A DNA stretch of 64,000 nucleotides from Acidithiobacillus thiooxidans ATCC 19377 (GCF_009662475.1 NZ_CP045571.1:256501-320500), one strand, 5' to 3'; shown: positions 44,732-54,185, counted from the stretch's first letter. A program made the numbers and translations. The notes: generated by a model from the sequence alone, not told the origin.

Positions 44732-45933
44732 ATTGGATAAAAATTCCAGACGGATTGATGTTTTCATTGTATGCTTTACCTTTGTTATTTTTTCCCTTAA
44801 GTACTGCTGGCGCTGGTATATCTTCCGCACTCCTTTTGTTAGTGTATGTACTAAGCGGATATTGGCGAGATTGGCGGAAGATTTTCAAAAGATCGTGGTC
44901 GTTTCCTTTGTTATTATTGATTGGATGGACCATATTAGGCCTTTCCTGGTCAACGAATATGTTTTTTGGGATGAAAGTGGTTGAGGCTACGGGTTACGGG
45001 GTTTTTGCATTTTTGGGGGCTACCTTACCTTGGCAGGAAAAATGGATAAAAATTCTGATTAGAATGTTTATAGCTGGATTGGTGATTAATGCGGTTTTAG
45101 CCTTTTTGATGACTTGGCATGTTTTGCCATGGCACAATGTGAACAATCTACCCTACACCGGTTTTGGTGGGCATATATTCATTTCTCTGGCTATTGTCCA
45201 TGTTTTTTTGTGGATGCTCTGGGATTTCAAGTTTTCGTGGAATTTTAAGCCCTGGTTGAACATTTTGATTGCTATTATACTTTTCGCACAGTTGATTCTG
45301 GCGCAAGGCCGTTCGGGTCAAGTGCTATTCATTTTACTGATTCCAGCAGCGATATGGATTCTTTATGAGGGAAGGTGGCGATATTGGCTTTCTCTGGGGG
45401 TTTTGGCCTGCGCAATGGGAATGTTGTTCATACCTTCAGTATATGCCATGTTCTCACTTGGTGTTCATCAATTGATTCATTTTAATATTCATGCTGCCGA
45501 TACGAACTCTAGTTGGGGATTGCGAATAATTGCTATGGTAGGCGGCGTCTGGATGTTTTTTGCCCACCCGCTGTTTGGCGTTGGTACGGGTGATTTTTTG
45601 CCAGGTATCACCGCGATGCAGAATGCGCATTTGCTTCCGAAGACGCCTTTGTTCATTATGAACACAGCGGCAAACAGTTATATCAGCGAAGCTGCCGTTT
45701 TGGGAATCATCGGTATAGGGGCCTTTTTATGGTTTCTTTGGAGCTTGGCTAAAGAAGCTTGGCAAGACAGGTTGATGCCTCAGAATTGGTTTGCACTGAT
45801 GTATATAGCTATTTACATTGTTGGTGGCATGTACAATAGTTTAAACTGGGGTTACGCAGATTCTATTACTATTGCCCTAATGGCGGGTTTGCCCCTGCAT
45901 CAAAGACTTTCTAGCCCAAAGAAAGCCTGCTGA
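44728..45933 (+). CDS. O-antigen ligase/polymerase-like membrane protein (WaaL/Wzy family)
   Basis: This is a 401-residue protein with about ten to twelve membrane helices and a large periplasmic loop at about 250-315. LAQGRSGQVLFILLIPA (about 190-206) fits the conserved arginine-containing segment of Wzy_C proteins, and HPLFGVGTGDFLPG (about 284-297) the HXXXGXG-like loop motif. Such proteins join O-antigen to the lipid A core or polymerise O-units. The GTG start overlaps the previous gene by four bases. The gene is A/T-rich, typical of serotype-determining loci. Ligase and polymerase cannot be told apart by eye. Confidence 0.8.
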   Translation: MNWIKIPDGLMFSLYALPLLFFPLSTAGAGISSALLLLVYVLSGYWRDWRKIFKRSWSFPLLLLIGWTILGLSWSTNMFFGMKVVEATGYGVFAFLGATLPWQEKWIKILIRMFIAGLVINAVLAFLMTWHVLPWHNVNNLPYTGFGGHIFISLAIVHVFLWMLWDFKFSWNFKPWLNILIAIILFAQLILAQGRSGQVLFILLIPAAIWILYEGRWRYWLSLGVLACAMGMLFIPSVYAMFSLGVHQLIHFNIHAADTNSSWGLRIIAMVGGVWMFFAHPLFGVGTGDFLPGITAMQNAHLLPKTPLFIMNTAANSYISEAAVLGIIGIGAFLWFLWSLAKEAWQDRLMPQNWFALMYIAIYIVGGMYNSLNWGYADSITIALMAGLPLHQRLSSPKKAC

Positions 45934-45935
45934 TA

Positions 45936-46709
45936 ATGTCCAGTCTGCCTCTTTCCGTCGTTTATATTACCCTGAATGCCGAGAGACATCTGAACAGTTC
46001 TTTGGAGAAGGTAAAGACAATCGCTGCAGAAATTGTGATGGTGGACTGCGGCTCCAGAGATCAAACCTTAAGTATCGCCAAAGCCCATGATGTCAGAATT
46101 ATTTCTCATGCTTGGCAGGGGTTCTCGGCACAACGACAGTTAGCTGTTGATTCTGCCCGCCATGAATGGATATTAATGCTTGATGCAGATGAAATTCTTA
46201 CCGATGCGGGAATTCAAGCCATTAGTAATGTGCTCTCATGCACTTCAGCGGTGGGATCCTATTTTCTGCGACGTCGCAGTGTATTCCATGGCAGGCAAAT
46301 TTGCCACGGTGACTGGGCTCATGATCGGGTATTGCGCTTATTTGATCGCCGCTTGGGACATTATGATAACAGCTTGGTGCATGAAGCCTGGCATAGCAGT
46401 GCTCCCAGTGATATTTTGCCCGACATTTGTTTGCTGCATTATTCCTACGCAAATTATGCTGAACTACTGGATAAAATGCGCCGGTACGCCATTCTTAATG
46501 CCGAACAAGTTCTGCAAAAACGGCGGATCTCACGTGCGTACATGCCTATGACTCATGCATTTTGGGCTTTTTTCAGGGCTTATTTCTTGCGCCTAGGCAT
46601 TCTCGACGGCGTCGATGGGGCCGCCATTGCCTGGACCACAGCCTTGGGTGCCTTCATGAAATATGCTATTGCCCGTGAAATGCAGTTGCAGGACAAGGAA
46701 AATTCGTGA
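45936..46709 (+). CDS. WaaE/KdtX-like GT2 glycosyltransferase
   Basis: This is a 257-residue GT-A enzyme similar to LPS core beta-1,4-glucosyltransferases. LSVVYITLNAERHLNSSLEKV (split by 'ITLNAE') opens it; VMVDCGSRDQTLSIA (about 34-48) and WILMLDADEILTD (about 77-89) hold the donor and metal sites. YFLRRRSVFHGRQICHGDW and LVHEAWHSS are typical of the WaaE group. It lies two bases after the ligase-like gene and overlaps waaC by four. The likely step is glucose addition to inner-core heptose. Confidence 0.85.
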   Translation: MSSLPLSVVYITLNAERHLNSSLEKVKTIAAEIVMVDCGSRDQTLSIAKAHDVRIISHAWQGFSAQRQLAVDSARHEWILMLDADEILTDAGIQAISNVLSCTSAVGSYFLRRRSVFHGRQICHGDWAHDRVLRLFDRRLGHYDNSLVHEAWHSSAPSDILPDICLLHYSYANYAELLDKMRRYAILNAEQVLQKRRISRAYMPMTHAFWAFFRAYFLRLGILDGVDGAAIAWTTALGAFMKYAIAREMQLQDKENS

Positions 46710-47767
46710 AGTTGCTGCTGCTGCGCCTCAGCTCTTTGGGGGATGTGCTCCATACTTTGCCGGCCATGTCCGATTTGGCGGTGCATTGTCCTGATGTGGA
46801 AGTGGACTGGCTGGTGGAGCCTGCTTTCGCTCCGGTTGTTGCCTGGCATCCGAACGTCAAAAATGCCATGCCTTTTTCTCTGCGAGCTCTGAAACAAACA
46901 CCACTCACTTTTCCTGCCGAACTGCGCCAGCTCCGCAACACCCTGCTTGCGAAGCACTATGATGCGGTGCTGGATAGTCAGGGACTCTATAAAAGTGCAT
47001 TGCTGGCCCGGTTGGCGGGTGCTCCGGTTTCGGGACTGGCAGCGGACAGTGCCAGAGAGCCTGGGGCTTCCCGCTTGTATCAACAGCGCTTTACGGTTCC
47101 CTGGTCCAGTCCTGCCATTGCCCGCAATCGTCAGTTGTTCGCGGCGGCGTTGCAATATCCGCTTCCGGATACGCCACCGGACTTTGCTTTAGCCCCTCTT
47201 CGTAGGCAATGGCAGGATCAGTCGTTGGCTGATCCGTTGCTGCAATGGGTAAGAAAGCCTTTTGTCATGGGCTTTCATGCAACTTCTGCCGCATGGAAAA
47301 CCAAGGAATGGCCGGAACGGCACTGGAGGACACTGGCTTCTCATCTGTGCGTAAAGGGCTTGAATTTATTGCTACCCGCAGCGGACGAACGCGAGCGCCT
47401 GCGGGTGGCTAGCATACAGGCGGGTGCTGATAATGTTATAGCGCTGCCCCGTCTGAATCTGGAAACTCTAGCAATCATCATGAGCAAAGCGCAGGCTTTT
47501 GTCGGCATGGATACTGGACTGTCTTATCTGGGTACTGCTATGGGGCTGGCTGGAGTAACTCTGTATGGACCTACATCTGTAGAACGTCTAGCCCATGGAG
47601 GAGAGCAACAGATCAACCTCCAAAGCCCGCAATCCTGCGCCCCCTGCGGTAAACCCCGCTGTCCATTGCCAGAGGCGCAGAATGGCCGGATACTTTGTCA
47701 GGAGGCGCTGGAGCCTGATCGGGTCTGGGCCGCTTTATCTTCCTTGCTGGAGTCGTCCGATTCATGA
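46706..47767 (+). CDS. waaC: Lipopolysaccharide heptosyltransferase I
   Basis: WaaC adds the first heptose to Kdo2-lipid A. It is 353 residues long. LLLRLSSLGDVLHTLPA at 3-19 is the classical N-terminus; DSQGLYKSALLARLAG lies near 90-105; FHATSAAWKTKEWPERHW near 188-205 and GMDTGLSYLGTAMGLAGVTLYG near 270 are donor-binding segments. The start is GTG, overlapping the WaaE-like gene. The only other GT9 gene here (43631) is more divergent, so no standard waaF is in the window. Confidence 0.9.
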   Translation: MKLLLLRLSSLGDVLHTLPAMSDLAVHCPDVEVDWLVEPAFAPVVAWHPNVKNAMPFSLRALKQTPLTFPAELRQLRNTLLAKHYDAVLDSQGLYKSALLARLAGAPVSGLAADSAREPGASRLYQQRFTVPWSSPAIARNRQLFAAALQYPLPDTPPDFALAPLRRQWQDQSLADPLLQWVRKPFVMGFHATSAAWKTKEWPERHWRTLASHLCVKGLNLLLPAADERERLRVASIQAGADNVIALPRLNLETLAIIMSKAQAFVGMDTGLSYLGTAMGLAGVTLYGPTSVERLAHGGEQQINLQSPQSCAPCGKPRCPLPEAQNGRILCQEALEPDRVWAALSSLLESSDS

Positions 47768-48444
47768 ATTCGTCCCTCAGGCTTTTGCCGGAAGAGCGTC
47801 GTCGTTATCGGCGTCATCAATTCTGGACCGATCACGGCATCTTTCGGGAATGGTTTTATGCTAATTTCCATGAGATGGCGCCGGGCGTATTTCGTTCGGC
47901 ACAACCTTCGCCAAGGCAGTTGCGGCTCTGGCATCAGCGCCATGCTCTCCGGGCGGTGCTGAACCTGCGGGCGCCCGCACCTAAAGAACCTCATTACCGT
48001 CTGGAACAGGAAATTTGCGACGCTACCGGAATGCAGCATATTGTTCTGCATGGTTTCGGTTCCCGTGATTTACCTGAAAAAGAGCGTTTGCTGGCGGCCA
48101 TGGATTTGTTGACCGAGCTCCCTAAACCTTTTTTGTTACACTGCAAATCGGGGGCAGATCGGGCTGGATTCATGAGTGTTCTGTACATGCACCTGGTCTT
48201 GCAGCAACCCATTGCGGAGGCGCAGAGACAATTGCGCTTATGGCCCTTTGGTCATATCCGTCATGCCAATACCGGGATTCTTGACTGGTTTTTCACCAGT
48301 TACCGACTGGCTCTTGGCAATGAACCGGGACTCACCTTGCGCCACTGGGTAGAGCGTGATTATGACCGGGAAGCGCTACTGAAGAGTTTCCGCCCCTGGT
48401 ATCGTCTGGATTGGCTGACCGATCGTCTGTTGCATCGCGAATGA
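47764..48444 (+). CDS. Tyrosine/dual-specificity phosphatase-like protein in the LPS operon
   Basis: This 226-residue protein has a cysteine-phosphatase fold. The signature loop is LLHCKSGADRAGF (about 123-135), a CX5R motif with the nucleophilic cysteine and arginine. A general-acid region lies ahead (HGFGSRDLPEKERLL). FRSAQPSPRQL near 43-53 is typical of the DUF442/atypical dual-specificity branch. No signal peptide is seen. It is coupled on both sides, overlapping waaC by four bases and waaA by four, so it is probably part of core assembly. A lipid or sugar phosphate, or a regulatory phosphotyrosine, could be the substrate. Confidence 0.83.
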   Translation: MNSSLRLLPEERRRYRRHQFWTDHGIFREWFYANFHEMAPGVFRSAQPSPRQLRLWHQRHALRAVLNLRAPAPKEPHYRLEQEICDATGMQHIVLHGFGSRDLPEKERLLAAMDLLTELPKPFLLHCKSGADRAGFMSVLYMHLVLQQPIAEAQRQLRLWPFGHIRHANTGILDWFFTSYRLALGNEPGLTLRHWVERDYDREALLKSFRPWYRLDWLTDRLLHRE

Positions 48445-49697
48445 TGAATCGCCGTATTTACGCGGGATTACTCGGTCTTTTCAGTCCGTTCCTGTTGCTT
48501 TTCACCTTATGGCGCGGCTGGCGTCGTCCACCTTACCGGGAAAGATGGCGGGAACGCTTCGGCTGGGGAGAAATGCATCAGGATCGTCCCCTATGGATTC
48601 ATGCGGTGAGTGTCGGAGAAGCCATTGCCGTCATCCCGCTGGTGCACGCCCTGCAAACACGCTATCCGAATCTTCCGATTATGCTGACCAGCACAACCCC
48701 AACGGGTGCTGCCATCGTCGCTCAGCGTCTGGGTTCGGCGGTGCGCCAGCACTATATGCCCTATGATACTTCGGCAGCCGTAAGACGGTTTTTGAAGCGT
48801 CAGCAGCCGCGCCTTTGTCTGATTATGGAAACCGAAATCTGGCCGAATTTATGCTATTGGACGGCCCGGTTTTCTGTCCCACTATTATTGATTAATGCGC
48901 GCCTGTCGCCGCGTTCGCAGCGGGGCTATGGACGTTTTCCGGGTTTGTTTCGCCCGGCGCTGGCCGCCATGACGGCGGTGGCGGCACAAAGTCCCGAAGA
49001 TACCGAGGCTTTCAAGAGCCTGGGCGCTTCCCGGGTCCTGGTCATCGAAAATATCAAGTACGATCTTCCTGAACCGGTGGATGCCCTGGAAAAGGGGCGC
49101 ATCTGGCGGCACCATCTGGCGACCCGGCAGGTTTGGGTGTTTGCCTCCACCCATGCCGGTGAAGAGAAAATAGCGATAGATGTACTCGAACATTTACGCG
49201 TGCATTGGCCCCACCTTTTGCTGGTGCTGATTCCCCGCCATCCCAGCCGATGCCATGCGGTAGAAGCGGAGCTGCAAGCGGCTGGGATATTGTATGCGCT
49301 GCGCTCTCAACATGATGAAATAGAAAGTAAAAATGTATTTCTGGTGGATACCTTGGGAGAAGTGATGGATTTTTATGCGGCGGCGGATCTGGTGACGATC
49401 GGCGGCAGTTTTGTCCCTGTTGGTGGACATAATCCGTTAGAGGCGGCGGTACTGTCCTGCCCCATTATTTTTGGTCCACACATGGAAAATTTTCGGAGTA
49501 TTGCGCGGGATATGCTGGCTGCTGAAGCCGCCGTTCAGGCTGATAATGCTGACGCCCTGGAGGCCCGGTTGGAGCACTGGCTGCGCCAACCCGAGGACGC
49601 TCAGGAACAGGGAAAAAAGGCTTTGGCCTTTGTTCAAAAACAGCGCGGTTCTCTGGAAAAGATCATGCAGCTTCTGGAAGAACTGGATTTGACCTAG
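48441..49697 (+). CDS. waaA: 3-deoxy-D-manno-octulosonic acid transferase
   Basis: WaaA (KdtA, GT30) adds Kdo to lipid IVA. It is 418 residues long. The membrane anchor is at about 5-22 (YAGLLGLFSPFLLLF). IHAVSVGEAIAVIPLV (about 53-68), LTSTTPTGAAIVAQRLG and METEIWPNLCYWTARFSVPLLLINARLS are the family motifs; FVPVGGHNPLEAAVLSCPIIFGPHMENF (in two parts) is the donor site near 320. The ATG at 48441 overlaps the phosphatase stop; the next codon is also ATG. The stop shares a CTAG palindrome with the convergent gene. Confidence 0.96.
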   Translation: MMNRRIYAGLLGLFSPFLLLFTLWRGWRRPPYRERWRERFGWGEMHQDRPLWIHAVSVGEAIAVIPLVHALQTRYPNLPIMLTSTTPTGAAIVAQRLGSAVRQHYMPYDTSAAVRRFLKRQQPRLCLIMETEIWPNLCYWTARFSVPLLLINARLSPRSQRGYGRFPGLFRPALAAMTAVAAQSPEDTEAFKSLGASRVLVIENIKYDLPEPVDALEKGRIWRHHLATRQVWVFASTHAGEEKIAIDVLEHLRVHWPHLLLVLIPRHPSRCHAVEAELQAAGILYALRSQHDEIESKNVFLVDTLGEVMDFYAAADLVTIGGSFVPVGGHNPLEAAVLSCPIIFGPHMENFRSIARDMLAAEAAVQADNADALEARLEHWLRQPEDAQEQGKKALAFVQKQRGSLEKIMQLLEELDLT

Positions 49698-50854
49698 GTC
49701 AACAGTGCGTTCCGCAAGCGCGATAATCCTTCTTCCAGGACAGTTCGGGGTGCTGCAAAATTCAGGCGCACAAAACCCTCTCCGCCCGGCCCGAAACTGG
49801 GTCCAAGGTTGAGCCCGAGCCCGGCCTTGAGCAGGCTTTTCTGAATGTGATCGTCGTCGCCATAAGCCGCCACATCGAGCCAGGCCAGATACCCGAACTC
49901 GGGAATACGATAGCCCAAATCCGGTAGTTCCCGGCGCAGGAATGCCTGAATGAATTGCGCATTGACCAATAGGTATTCCCGCAATGCTGTCTGCCATTCT
50001 GCGCCATGCTGCCAGGCACTGGTCATGGCCGTCAGGGCGCAGGCATTGGTCTGATGAATCTGGCTGCGATACAGTTCATCCCGAAAAGTCTGGCGTAATT
50101 CGCTATCCGGAATAATGGCAATTCCGCCGCCAATGCCGGCAATGTTGAAACTCTTGCCCGCCGAACTCAGTAATACAGACCGGGCTGCAAGCTTTGCAAA
50201 GGGAATATGTTGCGCATAACTGAGGTCGGCGTGAATTTCATCACTGACTACCACGCAGTCGGCCGCCTTACAAAGCTGGGCCAGACGCTGAAGTTCTTCT
50301 TCCGTCCAGACCCGCCCCACCGGGTTGTGCGGCGAACAGAACAACAGCAGGCGGGATCGGGTTAAAGCCTTTTCCAGGGCCTGCCAGTCGATACGGTAAG
50401 TCAGGTCCGGGGCCCTTTGTAAAGGTACGAGGAGTAACTCCCGATCATTTTTTCGCACGGCGTTCATAAAGGGAGGATAGATGGGCGGCATAACCATGAC
50501 GGTGTCGCCGGGTTGAGTAAATGCACGCACGGCTGCAAATAAGGCCGGTACCACTCCGCTGATGCTTCCTGTCGCGCCGGGTTCCGGGCGCCAGCCATGA
50601 CGCGCAGCCATCCATTCGTCAGCGGCACGTAACATGACCGGTCCGTCACTGGGATACCCAAAAATCGGGTGTTCCAGACGTTTTCGCAAGCTCTGGATAA
50701 TAGGTTCAGGAACAGCAAAATCCATATCGGCGACCCACATGGGCAAAACATCGCCGCCGAAGCGATGCGCGGCTTCATCCCATTTTATGGAACCGGTGCC
50801 CATGCGCGGAATAACGGCATCAAATGGCGAGACTAAATTTCCATGATTTTTCAT
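49694..50854 (-). CDS. PLP-dependent beta-lyase (PatB/MalY family), candidate OvoB
   Basis: This is a 386-residue fold-type I aminotransferase-family protein of the PatB/MalY C-S lyase branch. FDAVIPRMGTGSIKWD (8-23) and WVADMDFAVP are typical. HNPVGRVWTEEEL (about 167-179), VVSDEIHADL (about 191-200) and SSAGKSFNIAG (about 221-231, with the PLP lysine) are the core motifs. It begins inside the stop of ovoA, so the two are co-translated. OvoB is the PLP lyase that cleaves the sulfoxide product of OvoA to 5-thiohistidine, which makes this gene the natural candidate. By sequence alone, cystathionine beta-lyase activity is equally possible. Confidence 0.82.
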   Translation of the reverse strand: MKNHGNLVSPFDAVIPRMGTGSIKWDEAAHRFGGDVLPMWVADMDFAVPEPIIQSLRKRLEHPIFGYPSDGPVMLRAADEWMAARHGWRPEPGATGSISGVVPALFAAVRAFTQPGDTVMVMPPIYPPFMNAVRKNDRELLLVPLQRAPDLTYRIDWQALEKALTRSRLLLFCSPHNPVGRVWTEEELQRLAQLCKAADCVVVSDEIHADLSYAQHIPFAKLAARSVLLSSAGKSFNIAGIGGGIAIIPDSELRQTFRDELYRSQIHQTNACALTAMTSAWQHGAEWQTALREYLLVNAQFIQAFLRRELPDLGYRIPEFGYLAWLDVAAYGDDDHIQKSLLKAGLGLNLGPSFGPGGEGFVRLNFAAPRTVLEEGLSRLRNALLT

Positions 50855-52959
50855 AGGCGCTCCCAGAGGGTAGCTTGCGCGATACTGTGTTGATATTTAC
50901 GCGCGGTTTCGCGGATAACAAAGGGAATATCCAGCGGGCTTTCTTCCCGAAGCCGGAAATAGGGCGACAGGATTTCCTTGAGTGCTTCCAGGGTACTGAG
51001 ATTTTCACCATCTTTTTTGTAGCCACCGAGCCACTCACTGCGTGCGGTATATTCTTCCAGCCAGGTGTAAGGTGAGGTGATGAGCAAAATGCCGCCCGGT
51101 ACAATGCGCTCACGCATATCCTCCAGAAATTTGCGGGGATGATGCAGGCGATCAATGAGATTGGCTGCGACCACCAGATCATAGTCCCGATACAATGGCT
51201 TGAGATTGCAGGCATCGGCCTGGAAAAAATGGACATGGTCCGCAGTTTCCCGCAGACCCAGGGCCGCCAGATCGATGCTCTGATAACTCCGCAAATCGCC
51301 TTCTTCAACCCGTGTGTAGGAAAAATGTCCGCGCTCACGAAGTTGTACACCGACACTGATAAAGCGCGCCGAGAAATCCAGTCCGGTTACATCCGGGCAG
51401 TGTTTTGCCAGTTCAAAGCTGCTCCGCCCCACCGCGCAGCCAACATCCAAAGCCCGGCGCAAGGGTTTACCCGCCATGGCACGAAGCGCCAACTCAGCGA
51501 CCGCAGCCGCAAAGTTAGGGACTTCATAATAACTGCGTCCATAGTGAAATTCCGCATACTGGGAAACCAACGCGTCGCTTTCGTAAATGGGTACTTCAGG
51601 AACGGTGTTGGTCGAGGTGACATAACGGAATCCGGCATGCTGAAAAAAATGCCGACGGAAGGCATAGCGTGCTTCCTGCTGCATTTCGTTCCCAAGGCTG
51701 ATAAATGATCCCCCTTTCATCAGATTATGCTGCTGATCAAAAGTCGGCACCGTAAAATCGTCGTACACCGGATGGACTTCAAAGCCTGGAAAAGGATAAA
51801 TCGGTGTGCTGGTCCACTCCCAGACGTTGCCCATCAAATCGTAAAAATCGCCCTGAGGAAATGCATCCACCGGACAGGGAGAGCAGCCGGCACTCAAGCC
51901 AATATTGGCGGGGACCTTATCTTCCCAGCCATCGCTGTCACTCAAAGCACTGAGATTGCGCAGATGGCGCCACTCGTCCTCACTGGGAAGACGCAGGTTT
52001 TCACCAGTTTGGGTCGATTTCCAGCGACAAAAAGCCGCTGCCTCCAGAGCGTTCACTTCAACCGGCCAGTTCCAGGGCATGGGCCGCTCTGCGGCGATCA
52101 GACGCAAGCGCCATCCTTCAACATCGGGCACCCAAAATGGCGGATGTTCAGCGCGACTGAAGCGCCGCCAGCCATCGCCTTCTTCATCCCACCAGTCGGG
52201 ATTGTGGTAACCACCGTCTTCGACAAAGGCAAGAAACTCCTGATTACTGACCAGAAATTTTGCGGCAGTAAAAGGCTGCAGTTCATGTTGATGGTTCCCG
52301 TACTCGTTGTCCCAGCCATATTGGCGGTCATCTTTTGCCTTGCCCAGCTTGACCAGACCACCGGGCACGGGCAGCAGAGCGTTTTGTGGGGCCGTGCCAG
52401 CCTGATCCCAGGGTGCAAAGGCGACTACCGGGCTGACCCGGGAAAGTGGCAATTGGCGCATCAGGACCGAGCTGGTTTCCAGATGAATGTTTTCGTGTTC
52501 AATACCCATCAGGATGATCCACCAGGGTGAATCCCAGGTAATGGGGAGAGTCAGGGGTAACTCCGAAATGAGTCTATCCACCATTTTCCGTACCTCCTGG
52601 CGATAAAGGCGGACGGCTTCAGGGGTAGGCCAGTCGTAATGGGTTTCGTCCAGATCATCCCAGGACATTTCATCAACGCCGACGGCAAATACCGATTCCA
52701 GATGCGGGTCGAGACGGACTTCAATCAGTCCCGCAAATTGCAATTTGTTCACATAAAAAGTAGCGGTATGCCCGAAGTAAAAAATCAGGGGATGCCGCAG
52801 AGGAATAGCTTTTTCCACCCAGGCAGCAGAGTCCTGCAAGTGATCAAACAAGGATTCATACAAGGAGAAGGTTTCATGGAAAACCCTGCGAATTTCTTCC
52901 CGTTTTTGTTCAGCATTCTCACCGTCCAGACGAAGTGGAGTAATGCGTGTACGCGCCAT
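50851..52959 (-). CDS. ovoA: OvoA: 5-histidylcysteine sulfoxide synthase with fused methyltransferase
   Basis: OvoA is an iron enzyme that joins cysteine to carbon 5 of histidine with oxygen, then methylates the product in ovothiol A synthesis. It is 702 residues with three parts. A DinB-like N-terminal domain (about 15-165) has the iron-binding HX3HXE motif at H155, H159 and E161. A formylglycine-enzyme-like domain (about 195-447) shows NLRLPSEDEWRHLR and LMGNVWEWTST. A SAM methyltransferase domain (about 470-700) has ALDVGCAVGRSSFELA at 503-518. EgtB lacks the last domain, so this is OvoA. The ATG at 52959 has AAGGAG five bases ahead; the upstream in-frame ATG does not. Confidence 0.92.
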   Translation of the reverse strand: MARTRITPLRLDGENAEQKREEIRRVFHETFSLYESLFDHLQDSAAWVEKAIPLRHPLIFYFGHTATFYVNKLQFAGLIEVRLDPHLESVFAVGVDEMSWDDLDETHYDWPTPEAVRLYRQEVRKMVDRLISELPLTLPITWDSPWWIILMGIEHENIHLETSSVLMRQLPLSRVSPVVAFAPWDQAGTAPQNALLPVPGGLVKLGKAKDDRQYGWDNEYGNHQHELQPFTAAKFLVSNQEFLAFVEDGGYHNPDWWDEEGDGWRRFSRAEHPPFWVPDVEGWRLRLIAAERPMPWNWPVEVNALEAAAFCRWKSTQTGENLRLPSEDEWRHLRNLSALSDSDGWEDKVPANIGLSAGCSPCPVDAFPQGDFYDLMGNVWEWTSTPIYPFPGFEVHPVYDDFTVPTFDQQHNLMKGGSFISLGNEMQQEARYAFRRHFFQHAGFRYVTSTNTVPEVPIYESDALVSQYAEFHYGRSYYEVPNFAAAVAELALRAMAGKPLRRALDVGCAVGRSSFELAKHCPDVTGLDFSARFISVGVQLRERGHFSYTRVEEGDLRSYQSIDLAALGLRETADHVHFFQADACNLKPLYRDYDLVVAANLIDRLHHPRKFLEDMRERIVPGGILLITSPYTWLEEYTARSEWLGGYKKDGENLSTLEALKEILSPYFRLREESPLDIPFVIRETARKYQHSIAQATLWERL

Positions 52960-53051
52960 GATTGCTCCTTTTAAGTCATTTCTGTTTGTCATCCCTAGTC
53001 TAACACAAGATACCGTCCGGTCGGATGCTTGGGAAGGGCCTGCAAGCAGGC

Positions 53052-54185
53052 TCAGGTGTTGCGCGCAGGGTCGAGCAATTTGCGCGCCAGCGGCGGCATG
53101 ATCAGCAGCATCATCAACAAGCGAATGAGGTGGGCACCGAGGACAAAAAGGACATTACCGTGAGCTGCCATGCTGACGGCAACCGCTGCATACAGGGCAC
53201 CGGGTGCGGTCGCCAGATAACCATCCAGATCACTGACGCCGACCAGATGCGCCAGGAGAACACCGAGCAGGGCGCAGCACAGGTTCAGAACGAGAATAAT
53301 GAGCAAAGCACGGGGAATCAGGCGTAAGTGCAGACGAAGGCGGCTTATGGACAATTGCAGCCCGGCTTGCCAGCCAATCAGCAAATAGGCAGCTTCCAGA
53401 AGCGGACCAGGAAGCGCCCGGGTTGGATTGACGTGAAGCAAGGTCAGCAGGAGAGTGAGCAGCAAAGGCCCCAACAAATAGGGCGCAGTGATATGGATTT
53501 TTCGGGCCAACCAGATACCGAAAGGGGCTCCCGGCAGCAGCAACAGGAGACTTCCTGCCCAGGATGCGGGTAAATGCGCGCCCGCCAAAGTCGCCGTATT
53601 TGCGCTGTGATCATGAAATACAAAAAGAACCACCAGAGGCAGACTGATCATGACCAGAATGACGCGCAGGTATTGCATGATCGCCACCAGTCCCACATCG
53701 GCCTCGAATTCCTGGGCAATGGCGGTAATCCCGGCGGCCCCTCCTGCAGTCATGGACAGCAGACCGGTACTGGCTTTGATCTGCGTCCAGCGGCTGAAGA
53801 GCAAACCAGAAGCCAGGCTCAAAATCAGGGTGCCAGCTGTTACCAGCAATATGGGTAGCAGATGGGCGGAAATGGCCTCCAGCGCAGCAGTCGTAAACAT
53901 CAAACCAATAGCCATGCCCAGTATGGCTTGCCCGGCTCGGGAAAAATGACGGGGATAAGCCAGATTCCCGAGACTGTTGACGGCGATTCCAGTAACAACA
54001 CCGGCAAACAGGGCTGCGGCGGGAATCTGCCAGAACCCGAATAAAACGCTCAGCAGGACACTGCCCGCAACCAGCAATATCCACCGCCCCGTTATGCCGG
54101 AAACGGCGCCCGTAAGTTGTGCCAGAAACGTGTGCTCCCCGGGTTTGCTTTTCAAACGCCGCCCTTGAATCCCAATTGCCGCCAT
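53052..54185 (-). CDS. AbrB-family (TIGR03082-type) integral membrane protein
   Basis: This is a 377-residue hydrophobic protein with about ten membrane helices in two similar halves. The repeated G-x-x-x-G-rich segments, [15 protein letters not shown] near 57 and [18 protein letters not shown] near 238, and the motif [15 protein letters not shown] near 146-160 (repeated as [14 protein letters not shown]) mark the AbrB duplication family. Members are often misnamed ammonia monooxygenase; the E. coli AbrB protein influences AidB. No transported substrate is known. The start overlaps trmL by 34 bases. Confidence 0.85.
   Translation of the reverse strand: MAAIGIQGRRLKSKPGEHTFLAQLTGAVSGITGRWILLVAGSVLLSVLFGFWQIPAAALFAGVVTGIAVNSLGNLAYPRHFSRAGQAILGMAIGLMFTTAALEAISAHLLPILLVTAGTLILSLASGLLFSRWTQIKASTGLLSMTAGGAAGITAIAQEFEADVGLVAIMQYLRVILVMISLPLVVLFVFHDHSANTATLAGAHLPASWAGSLLLLLPGAPFGIWLARKIHITAPYLLGPLLLTLLLTLLHVNPTRALPGPLLEAAYLLIGWQAGLQLSISRLRLHLRLIPRALLIILVLNLCCALLGVLLAHLVGVSDLDGYLATAPGALYAAVAVSMAAHGNVLFVLGAHLIRLLMMLLIMPPLARKLLDPARNT

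Noticed and set aside
49694-50854. Naming the PLP gene metC or malY outright
   Set aside because: The fold and family are clear, but the coupling to ovoA makes sulfoxide lyase at least as likely as cystathionine beta-lyase.
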